Positions 1 through 5,287 of a stretch of DNA of 5,287 nt are shown piece by piece. The notes under the pieces were generated by a model. That model did not search any database, was not told the DNA's origin, and worked only from the letters and a program-made list of their open reading frames with translations. The position numbers and the translations under genes are program-made. The DNA comes from Salinisphaeraceae bacterium UBA4764 (GTDB taxonomy: Bacteria; Pseudomonadota; Gammaproteobacteria; Nevskiales; Salinisphaeraceae): the NCBI GenBank assembly GCA_002403445.1, contig DHHU01000071.1:3015-8301 (forward strand), given 5' to 3'. Position 1 is the first letter of the stretch. Every line of letters starts with the position of its first letter.

Positions 1-41
1 CGTCCAGCGGCCAGCACCACGATATGCAGATTATCGATCAA
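1..41 (-). CDS. glmU: N-terminus of a sugar-nucleotide nucleotidyltransferase, probably GlmU (partial, runs off left edge)
   Basis: Only the first 14 codons are visible. Read on the minus strand from a TTG start at 41, they give MIDNLHIVVLAAGR. The pattern LHIVVLAAGx is the classic opening of GlmU, the bifunctional N-acetylglucosamine-1-phosphate uridyltransferase and glucosamine-1-phosphate acetyltransferase. GlmU makes UDP-GlcNAc for peptidoglycan and LPS in the cytoplasm. The LAAGxGTRM loop binds the nucleotide, and its second half lies outside the window. The TTG start is supported by GGAGAG (54 to 49) seven bases upstream and by the family, whose first strand begins within a few residues of the start. 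An in-frame TTG at 95 would add 18 unconserved residues and is less likely. With so few residues, another nucleotidyltransferase of the same fold (MobA-, IspD- or RfbA-like) cannot be excluded. The gene diverges from the chorismatase. Confidence 0.55.
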   Translation of the reverse strand, partial: MIDNLHIVVLAAG

Positions 42-48
42 TCCAGAA

Positions 49-54
49 CTCTCC
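49..54 (-). promoter_or_regulatory. Shine-Dalgarno of the left-edge gene
   Basis: The minus strand reads GGAGAG here, seven bases before the TTG at 41. This site is what decides the non-ATG start of the partial GlmU-like gene, since no ATG or GTG lies in that frame before an upstream stop at about 98-96. Confidence 0.5.
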
Positions 55-130
55 GCGGATGCACGCCACCGGTTTGACGGATTCGCGCGATCCAACTAAT
101 AACTTTTGCATACGGTACTACAGCCGAACT

Positions 131-159
131 GTGTCAGACGAGCCATTAGGCATTATGAT
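131..159 (+). promoter_or_regulatory. Possible sigma70 promoter for the chorismatase
   Basis: GTGTCA (131-136; 4 of 6 matches to TTGACA) is followed after a 17-base spacer by TATGAT (154-159; 5 of 6 matches to TATAAT). A start near 166 would give a leader of about 160 bases before the ATG at 330, which is long. The match is by eye only. Nothing else in the 42-329 divergent gap looks like a gene: plus-strand frames close early or run about 65 codons without recognisable protein character. No terminator or tRNA was seen there. Confidence 0.3.
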
Positions 160-329
160 CTTCGTAGAGATCCGGGGCCTCGCCAGTTTGCTTAATCTAT
201 TTTGACGCAGCCCGCCTTACCCGCAACGATCGACGAAACCGCGCGAGCTGCACATGGGTTCGCGAGCAAGGCTGTAGCCGGATAACATAACCGTACATAG
301 CGGGAAATGGCACAGCGAACCCCATAACA

Positions 330-1283
330 ATGTATCTGGACCGGAAGCCGACAGGGTGTACCTGGCACCCCGACATAGACCCCAGTGACGGGCACCTGCT
401 GAATACAATCAACTTTGATCCGGCCAGTAATAACCCGTTCGACGTGCCACTGCCATGGCTTGCTGGCGACTGGGAATCCGAGTGTTGGCGCACGAGCACC
501 CCGAGCGAAACGTTCGAACTCAAAGGCTGGCAGATTCGCCGTACGCGGGACCTGGCATTTGTTGCCATAGACGTGCCCGAAACAGGGCTTGCCAACCCGG
601 CCGATCTGGAAGCTGCTGCGCTGGCTTCTTACCGCCAGCTTTTCGCGCTACGTGGCCAGCTTGAGCTGCCGCATCTACAACGCGTCTGGCACTGGCTTTA
701 TCAATTGCTTGAAGGCGACGGTGAAGCCCAGCGCTACCGCAGCCTGTGTCGCGGAAGGGCCCGCGCGGTCGACGAAGTCGAGGCTACGCTCCCCCCGGCC
801 ACAGGCATCGAGAGTGCGCGTCCGGGGCTGCGCATCCAGGCACTATTCGGGACTCAGCCGATTACGCCGGTAGAAAACCCCCGCCAGGTCAGCGCTTATC
901 GGTATCCTCGCGAGCACGGCATTCGCTCACCGGCGTTCGCGCGCGCCGCAATTACGCAGCTCGGTGGTACGCGATACCTACTGCTTTCCGGCACCGCAAG
1001 TATTGTCGGACATGAAACACGCCACGTGGGCGACGTGCGTCAACAAACCAGAGAGTCGATCGCCAACGTTGCTGCCGTGATGGATACCGCTTCCGCGGAC
1101 ACATCAGCCCAGGGCCTCAAGGGTTTGGCTGGCGTGCGTGGTTACGTTGCGGCGGCCTCCAATGCGGGCGTGGTGGCCAGCGAACTCCGCGCCTTGCTTC
1201 CGGGCGTGCCGGTAACATTACTGCACGGCCGGCTCTGCCGCCCCGATCTTCACGTGGAAGTCGAAACCCTGATGCGGTTTTAA
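330..1283 (+). CDS. Chorismatase (FkbO/Hyg5/XanB2 family), probably forming 3-hydroxybenzoate
   Basis: This complete 317-residue protein is expected to split chorismate into pyruvate and a hydroxybenzoate in the cytoplasm. Family members make dihydroxycyclohexadienoate (FkbO), 3-hydroxybenzoate (Hyg5), or 3- and 4-hydroxybenzoate (XanB2, feeding xanthomonadin and ubiquinone). The fold resembles YjgF/RidA trimers. The hallmarks are the conserved block VENPRQVSAYRYPRE (181-195), SGTASIVGH (220-228), and a C-terminal CRPDLHVEVE (303-312). Cys303 and Glu310 have the same seven-residue spacing as the Hyg5 active-site Cys and Glu, as I recall them. FkbO-type enzymes carry Ala in place of that Cys, so a 3-hydroxybenzoate product is favoured. 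The first 45 or so residues carry no motif I recognise. ATG 330 is the only standard start in the frame after the stop at 288, and its ribosome site is weak. The gene stands alone, with no pigment or ubi genes in view, and no clear terminator follows it. Confidence 0.88.
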   Translation: MYLDRKPTGCTWHPDIDPSDGHLLNTINFDPASNNPFDVPLPWLAGDWESECWRTSTPSETFELKGWQIRRTRDLAFVAIDVPETGLANPADLEAAALASYRQLFALRGQLELPHLQRVWHWLYQLLEGDGEAQRYRSLCRGRARAVDEVEATLPPATGIESARPGLRIQALFGTQPITPVENPRQVSAYRYPREHGIRSPAFARAAITQLGGTRYLLLSGTASIVGHETRHVGDVRQQTRESIANVAAVMDTASADTSAQGLKGLAGVRGYVAAASNAGVVASELRALLPGVPVTLLHGRLCRPDLHVEVETLMRF

Positions 1284-1370
1284 CCCCTACCCGCCGTCAG
1301 GCGACTCACCGTACGGCCCGGTGCCGCCATGTCCAAACGATCGATGACCGGAACTTGAGTGATCGACTTA

Positions 1371-1838
1371 CAACGCTAGGTACACTCGGTACGCGGTCGG
1401 ACCCGGGTGTACTCGAACTCCGACCGCGTCGGTCGAGAGCATGTCCTTGAATTGTGCCGTGTGCGCGATACCGGGGCAGTGCAGGTGCGGTTCGTCGTCA
1501 ACACCCAGGCCATGCCAGAGCACCGCGCCGAAATGAGCGCGACCGTCCCGTCAGGCATCCACACCATCGGGCTCATGAATCAGGCCGCCTGACAACAATG
1601 GCCCACCACAAAAACCCGAAGATTTGTCGAGTGTCGGCATTATCCCGGCAACGCCCGAGCTGAATCCGGCCAAGAACGTCTGGCAGCACTTAGGCCAAAG
1701 CGTTCTGGGCTATCGAACCTTTGAAGCTTCCAAGGCCATTGTCGACAGTCATAGCGGGCTTGGCCGTCCCTGCTGCAGGATCCCGGTCGGATTCAGGCCT
1801 TCACCCTCGTGACCGGGTTTCCGTCGATCAATGTTTGA
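1371..1838 (+). pseudogene. Degenerate IS630-family transposase remnant
   Basis: This is the C-terminal half of a DDE transposase, decayed into pieces in different frames. Piece A (about 1407-1592) ends with NTQAMPEHRAEMSATV and then GIHTIGLMNQAA. This matches the IS630 segment that normally reads NTQAM...HAVLLLDQAGWH. A TGA at 1590-1592 interrupts it where the Trp-His should follow. Piece B (about 1606-1750, +1 frame) reads PEDLSSVGIIPATPELNPAKNVWQ, continuing to YRTFEASKAIVD, the usual PPYSPELNPxENxWQ region. Piece C (1755-1838, back in the first frame) reads RAWPSLLQDPGRIQAF and ends at TGA 1836-1838, like the family's usual AWN..DP.RI tail. The second catalytic Asp is Asn (codon 1578-1580) and the final Glu is Lys (codon 1672-1674). 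The N-terminal helix-turn-helix half is missing. The left limit is approximate, and I could not define terminal inverted repeats. Confidence 0.82.
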
Positions 1839-2034
1839 ACGGTTAGATAGCAACCCGATTTGGGCCTCGAACTTCGCTCCGTGATCGAATTTCTTTGCTC
1901 CGTCGCGGGCTGTTGGCTGCCACGGGATCGTTGATAAAAGGTCTGGCGCGACGCGGTTCGGTTGTTTTGGATTCCCGAGCCGGGGCGGCTGGACCGGCGT
2001 ACATCCGGCCGTGAGATGCATCTGACCATCAAAA

Positions 2035-2054
2035 GGCCAGCACGCGTGCGGGCC
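2035..2054. repeat. 20-bp near-perfect palindrome
   Basis: The arms GGCCAGCACG and CGTGCGGGCC pair at 9 of 10 positions around a centre between 2044 and 2045, with an uninterrupted 10-bp core (2040-2049). With no loop, it looks more like a dimeric-protein binding site than an RNA hairpin. It lies 109 bp before the preferred start of the oxidoreductase gene. In GC-rich DNA a chance palindrome of this size is possible, so an operator role is only an inference. Confidence 0.45.
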
Positions 2055-2067
2055 GTATGTCGCCCAT

Positions 2068-2083
2068 GGCCCCCGAAGGGGCC
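2068..2083. terminator. Short GC hairpin, weak terminator-like element
   Basis: The stem GGCCCC (2068-2073) pairs with GGGGCC (2078-2083) around the tetraloop CGAA. On the minus strand the loop is C(TTCG)G, the very stable UUCG type. On the plus strand only TTT (2084-2086) follows, so as an intrinsic terminator it is weak. It could stop plus-strand transcription coming from the remnant region, or it could be a structure in the leader of the oxidoreductase mRNA. Confidence 0.4.
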
Positions 2084-2162
2084 TTTCAATCTATTGATTC
2101 ATTGCGACCGACACCGCGCTGAACGCGTATGGTGGGTGAAAAGTTGCCCAGAGTATAAAGAT

Positions 2163-3218
2163 TTGGTTGAGTCATCCGCCGCTTATCGAAACACCCCCTT
2201 TTTGATTATTGGTGCCGGTGCCGCTGCGCTGGGTGCAGCCAGCACACTGATTGATGGTGGCGCTAAGCCGTTGATCGTCGACAAGGGCCGACGCCCGGGC
2301 GGCCGGGTTGCAACCCAGCGGCCCAGTCGAACGTCCGCACACTGGTTCGATACCGGCGCCCAATATTTCACAGCACGTGACACCGAGTTTCGAGCCTTGG
2401 TGGAAGAAGACGTTGGGCGCGGCACACTTACACGCTGGCAGCCCCGCGTCGTGGTCGCCACAGCCCGTCTTGAAACCGGTTTCGAACAATTTACACTGCA
2501 CGACTCGCCCGACGCGCGCGAACGCTTCATTGGGCCCAACGGGTTAAAGACCTGGCTGGCTGAACGGCTGTTCGAGTTACCTGCGGAAATGCTTCCCGCG
2601 ACTCGCGTCGAACGCGTGTGGTCCGAGGCGAACAGCTGGAGGGCCCAAACAACCGATGGCACAACCGTCGAGGCCGCCCGGGTGTTGATCACCACGCCGC
2701 CGGTTCAAGCTGAGGCGATGCTGGGCCAAACGGCCCGCGCCATCGATGCACTCGCCAGCGCCGATAGGCACATGGCCGGGTGCCAGACTGTCGTCGTCAG
2801 CGCACCGGCCCATCCCCACTTCGATGCTGCCTTCGTCCATGGCGCCAAACTGGCTTGGATCGCTGACAATGCCAGTAAATATGCGCAGGCGACCGGGCCA
2901 ACACATTACTGGACGCTGCATGCCGGAGTTGACTATAGCACCCAATATATCGACGCCGAACCCAGCGACCTCGCCGCCGAGCTGCTCGAGGAGTTTACGG
3001 CCATTACTGGCTTTGAACGCTCACGAATCGAGTTTGTGCACGGCCATCGCTGGCGCTATGCACGCCCATCACCCAGCGCGCCGGAGCCGGCTGAACCGCC
3101 CTATGCCGGCCTGCCGGACAACGGTTTGGCTCTGGCCGGCGACTGGCTGGCCGGGGGGCGTATCGAGGGGGCTTGGCGTTCGGGCGTAGCGGCGGCCCGC
3201 GCGCTGCTCGATGCTTAA
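2163..3218 (+). CDS. Renalase-like FAD/NAD(P)-dependent oxidoreductase (COG3380-type)
   Basis: This cytoplasmic flavoprotein is related to bacterial renalases, some of which oxidise aberrant dihydro-nicotinamide isomers back to NAD(P)+. The Rossmann strand TPFLIIGAGAAALG (residues 11-24 from the TTG at 2163) carries the FAD-binding GxGxxG motif with its third Gly replaced by Ala. The next strand ends in the ribose-binding acidic residue of IVDKGRRPGGRVATQR (Asp40). The family block DTGAQYFTARD lies at 63-73. Near the C-terminus, AHRW/YARP-like and GDWLAGGRIEGAWRSG (326-341) close the FAD site. The 351-residue length is slightly above the usual 320-340. The frame is open back to 1962, but no ATG lies near the conserved fold. 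TTG 2163 has a weak GAG nine bases upstream, while GTG 2136 has none and ATG 2016 would add 49 unconserved residues. The substrate cannot be read from the sequence. The gene converges on the amidase. Confidence 0.85.
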   Translation: MVESSAAYRNTPFLIIGAGAAALGAASTLIDGGAKPLIVDKGRRPGGRVATQRPSRTSAHWFDTGAQYFTARDTEFRALVEEDVGRGTLTRWQPRVVVATARLETGFEQFTLHDSPDARERFIGPNGLKTWLAERLFELPAEMLPATRVERVWSEANSWRAQTTDGTTVEAARVLITTPPVQAEAMLGQTARAIDALASADRHMAGCQTVVVSAPAHPHFDAAFVHGAKLAWIADNASKYAQATGPTHYWTLHAGVDYSTQYIDAEPSDLAAELLEEFTAITGFERSRIEFVHGHRWRYARPSPSAPEPAEPPYAGLPDNGLALAGDWLAGGRIEGAWRSGVAAARALLDA

Positions 3219-3220
3219 AC

Positions 3221-4642
3221 CTATTCGCGCTGTGTGGGATTCGGCACGGTGGGATAACGCGCCGGGTGTTCGTCCATGTAGGCCTTGGCTACGCGCAATA
3301 TGCGCGCATCGTCGAACTTACCACCGGCCAACTGAAACCCGACGGGCAGTCCTTTCTCAGTAAAGCCGCAGGGAATAGATGCCGCCGGTTGCTCACTCAG
3401 ATTGAATGGGTAGGAAAACGGTGCCCATTCTTCCCAGTCCTTCATGTTCCGATCCGGCGGCACTTGATAGTTGATATCGAACGGCTCCACGGCAACACTC
3501 GGTGTCATAATCAAATCGTATTCGCGATTGAAGTGCTCCAGTGACTGCGTGAGCCGAGTCCCCGCTGTGATCGCTTCGAAAAGCTCCAGCGCGGACCAGT
3601 CCTCAGCGGTGCGAGCATTGTCCATCAACCCTGGATCGAGTAGTTTCTGCTGGTCACGCGTCATGCTGTTGCGAAGCGCCTGCGACGCGGTAAACCAGAT
3701 GCGCTCGAAAATCCACAGCGGCGATTCGAAACCGGGGTTAATCTCCACGATCTCAGCGCCCAACGCTGCCAGCTTGTCGGCGGCTTCACGCACGCGAGTG
3801 GCGACCTCGTCATTCACTTGGGCATAGCCAAGATCCGCGGAATAGGCAATCCGTAGATCACTCAAATCACTATTAAAGCCTTCGCCCCAATCCTCGGGCT
3901 GGCCCCGCACACAGTATGGATCGTGGAAATCGTAACGGCCGATAACATTCAACATGCGCACCGCATCGTCCGGAGTACGCGTGATGGGCCCGATCGAGGA
4001 CAGATTGGCGGCCTTGGAAGGCGGCCACTGCGGCGTCCAGCCAAAAGTCGGCTTAATACCGAACACGCCGGTAAACGCGGAGGGCAAACGGATCGAGCCA
4101 CCCGAGTCACCGCCCTGATGCAACACGCCCATGTTCAGTGCCGCAGCCGCTGCAGCGCCGCCGGATGATCCGCCGGGCGTCAAGCGTGTGTCCCAGGGGT
4201 TACATGTCGCACCGAACACGCGGTTATCGGTCACGGCCTTCCAGCCGAATTCGGGTGTATTGGTCTTGCCCAGGATGACGGCGCCGGCTTCGCGCAGGAA
4301 ACGGGTGGGGGGCGAATCCTCGGTGCAGGGCTTTGCACTGGTCGTCAGCGAGCCCTCGCGACACGGCATGCCGGCGACTTGGGTCAAATCCTTGAGTGAG
4401 ACCGGAACGCCGTCGATCGGACTAAGTGGCGCGCCCTGACCCCAGCGCCGTGCAGATGCGGTGGCCTGCGCCTCGGCACCGTCACGGTCGACGTAGACAT
4501 AGGCGTTGACGGCGTCGTTGAACCGATCGATACGATCAAGTGCCGCACGCGTGGCTTCCAGCGGCGAAGCATCGCCGGCTTGATATAGCGTTTTGAGTTC
4601 ACCGGCGTCCAATACGCCAAGGTCGGTTGGGCTGTCAGCCAT
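3221..4642 (-). CDS. Amidase-signature family hydrolase
   Basis: This complete 473-residue cytoplasmic enzyme should hydrolyse a carboxylic amide to acid plus amine or ammonia; the substrate is unknown. The Ser-cisSer-Lys triad is intact. Lys84 is in VSLKDLT, the cis-Ser is Ser159 in PGGSSGGAAAA, and the nucleophile Ser183 is in GGDSGGSIRLPSAF. The spacings of 75 and 24 residues match the triad of fatty acid amide hydrolase. The motif ILGKTNTPEFG (123-133) and the GIKPTFG stretch after the nucleophile are also typical. No signal peptide is seen. The start ATG at 4642 is backed by GGAG (4654-4651) eight bases upstream. It is not likely to be GatA of the tRNA amidotransferase, since no gatB or gatC is adjacent and the sequence is closer to stand-alone amidases. 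It lies 66 bp downstream of the MpaB-like gene and may be co-transcribed with it. Its stop is two bases from the oxidoreductase stop. Confidence 0.92.
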   Translation of the reverse strand: MADSPTDLGVLDAGELKTLYQAGDASPLEATRAALDRIDRFNDAVNAYVYVDRDGAEAQATASARRWGQGAPLSPIDGVPVSLKDLTQVAGMPCREGSLTTSAKPCTEDSPPTRFLREAGAVILGKTNTPEFGWKAVTDNRVFGATCNPWDTRLTPGGSSGGAAAAAALNMGVLHQGGDSGGSIRLPSAFTGVFGIKPTFGWTPQWPPSKAANLSSIGPITRTPDDAVRMLNVIGRYDFHDPYCVRGQPEDWGEGFNSDLSDLRIAYSADLGYAQVNDEVATRVREAADKLAALGAEIVEINPGFESPLWIFERIWFTASQALRNSMTRDQQKLLDPGLMDNARTAEDWSALELFEAITAGTRLTQSLEHFNREYDLIMTPSVAVEPFDINYQVPPDRNMKDWEEWAPFSYPFNLSEQPAASIPCGFTEKGLPVGFQLAGGKFDDARILRVAKAYMDEHPARYPTVPNPTQRE

Positions 4643-4708
4643 GGCTTGTTCTCCAGGTTAATGGCATCTGTGTGACAACACGTGGAGGCCTGCGTTGCAC
4701 GTTAGATG

Positions 4709-5287
4709 TTAGCTGTACTCCAAGCCACTCGTCGAGGCGAATTGATGAGCCGGGTCCGGCGGCGGCCCGTCGCCGGGCACGTTGGCCAGATCAAGTGCGG
4801 CTTCGGTCGCACCACAGCGACGCGCCGCGCGCAGGGCAACGCCATTGCCCATCGCGCCACGCAGCATGGGAGCGGCACGCCGCAGCGCCACAGCTGCTGC
4901 GCGGTCAGTCACACGATCCATCGCCCGGCGGCCCATCAACTCCAATGCCCAATCCGGTAGCAGGGCGGCACCGGCGCCTAGAAAAAGCCGCCGCGACAAG
5001 CCGGCGGCTGCCAACGGCAGTTGTATCGTCTCCAGCCATCGGATGGCCTCCTGCGCCCGATGATCGAACTTGAGTTCCGGCTGAACCGCGGCGAAGTATT
5101 CGTTCATCTCGGCCTGCGATGCCGGCACATTGACCGCACCGAGTCGCTCGGCGATACGGCGTGTCTCATCGAAATAACGATCTACCTGCCAGGGCGCCAC
5201 ATGCGTTCCGTTATAACGCTCGAATCCGGCTATAAAGCAGACCATTTCGGTACAGTGAACCCATGTCAGAAGCTCCGGGTCGTGCGC
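4709..5287 (-). CDS. MpaB/DUF2236 oxygenase-family protein (5' end beyond the window)
   Basis: The frame runs in from the right edge. The first visible residues, AHDPELLTWVHCTEMVCF, lie upstream of the Met at 5245, so that Met is internal and not the start. The 192 visible residues fit the DUF2236 family (MpaB and latex-clearing-protein relatives, COG3662). They show the conserved DPELLxWVH motif (His11 of the visible part), the helical segment RYFDETRRIAERLGAVNVP, the ExxxYF turn, and then the apolar helix LFLGAGAALLPDWALELMG. The family is helical and some members bind haem b. MpaB cleaves a farnesyl side chain in mycophenolate synthesis, and Lcp cleaves polyisoprene. The members are usually about 270-330 residues, so perhaps a third is missing. 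The activity here is unknown. The stop TAA (4711 to 4709) precedes the amidase ATG by 66 bp without a strong terminator, which suggests a shared transcript. Confidence 0.8.
   Translation of the reverse strand, partial: AHDPELLTWVHCTEMVCFIAGFERYNGTHVAPWQVDRYFDETRRIAERLGAVNVPASQAEMNEYFAAVQPELKFDHRAQEAIRWLETIQLPLAAAGLSRRLFLGAGAALLPDWALELMGRRAMDRVTDRAAAVALRRAAPMLRGAMGNGVALRAARRCGATEAALDLANVPGDGPPPDPAHQFASTSGLEYS

Larger units (their letters stand above)
1839..2162. other. Intergenic stretch of about 320 bp without a convincing gene
   Basis: This lies between the transposase remnant and the oxidoreductase start. The oxidoreductase frame stays open back to about 1962, but that extension (58 or more residues) resembles no known N-terminus and is crossed by two inverted-repeat structures. 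The minus-strand frames here are low-complexity antisense reads. The only notable features are the palindrome at 2035-2054 and the hairpin at 2068-2083. The left part may be non-coding flank of the old insertion sequence, but no terminal inverted repeat could be paired by eye. Confidence 0.5.

Noticed and set aside
2..205. Plus-strand frame open from the left edge for about 67 codons
   Set aside because: It has no recognisable protein character, and it overlaps the well-supported minus-strand GlmU-like start and the divergent promoter region.
197..595. 132-codon minus-strand open frame across the chorismatase start
   Set aside because: It is antisense to the conserved chorismatase coding frame, with a Ser/Arg-rich low-information translation typical of a shadow in GC-rich DNA.
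1313..1328. CGGC/GCCG inverted repeat after the chorismatase stop
   Set aside because: The stem is only four base pairs and no T tract follows, so it is not a convincing terminator.
1962..2162. N-terminal extension of the oxidoreductase
   Set aside because: The extension matches no N-terminus known to me in this family and crosses a palindrome and a hairpin, so it is more likely non-coding.
2183..2695. 170-codon minus-strand open frame
   Set aside because: It lies wholly opposite the FAD-binding region of the oxidoreductase, whose motifs establish the real frame.
4660..4708. Nested short inverted repeats between the MpaB-like gene and the amidase
   Set aside because: The arms are 5 bp or so with long loops and no T tract on the minus strand. 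This is expected by chance.
4709..5245. Taking the Met at 5245 as the start of the MpaB-like gene
   Set aside because: The conserved DPELLxWVH motif lies upstream of it in the same frame, so the true start is outside the window.

Overview
The window looks like ordinary chromosome from a GC-rich proteobacterium, most likely a gammaproteobacterium. Three features suggest this: the base composition, a XanB2/Hyg5-type chorismatase of the kind found in pigment- or aryl-polyene-making Gammaproteobacteria, and a bacterial renalase-like flavoprotein. No 16S, ribosomal protein or other taxonomic marker is present, so the assignment is soft.

Layout from left to right. At the left edge, on the minus strand, are the first 14 codons of a nucleotidyltransferase, most likely glmU, with a TTG start and a good Shine-Dalgarno. 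A divergent intergenic region of about 290 bp follows. Next is a complete plus-strand chorismatase (330-1283), which splits chorismate to pyruvate plus a hydroxybenzoate. From about 1370 to 1838 lies a decayed IS630-family transposase. It reads through several frames, has an internal stop, and has lost two of its three catalytic acidic residues. A non-coding stretch of about 320 bp holds a near-perfect 20-bp palindrome and a short GC hairpin. It leads into a plus-strand FAD/NAD(P)-binding oxidoreductase of the renalase-like family (about 2163-3218). That gene meets, tail to tail with two bases between stop codons, a minus-strand amidase-signature hydrolase (3221-4642). Upstream of the amidase on the same strand is the 3' part of an MpaB-type (DUF2236) oxygenase-family gene, which runs off the right edge.

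The genes do not form one obvious pathway. The MpaB-like gene and the amidase are co-directional, 66 bp apart, and could be co-transcribed. The chorismatase stands alone here with no pigment, aryl-polyene or ubiquinone genes beside it. The transposase remnant separates it from the metabolic genes on the right, so this looks like a region patched together by past insertion and decay. I found no CRISPR array, RNA gene, phage gene, defence system or other convincing sign of an undescribed system. The points most worth checking are the chorismatase type, the transposase decay and the palindrome upstream of the oxidoreductase.
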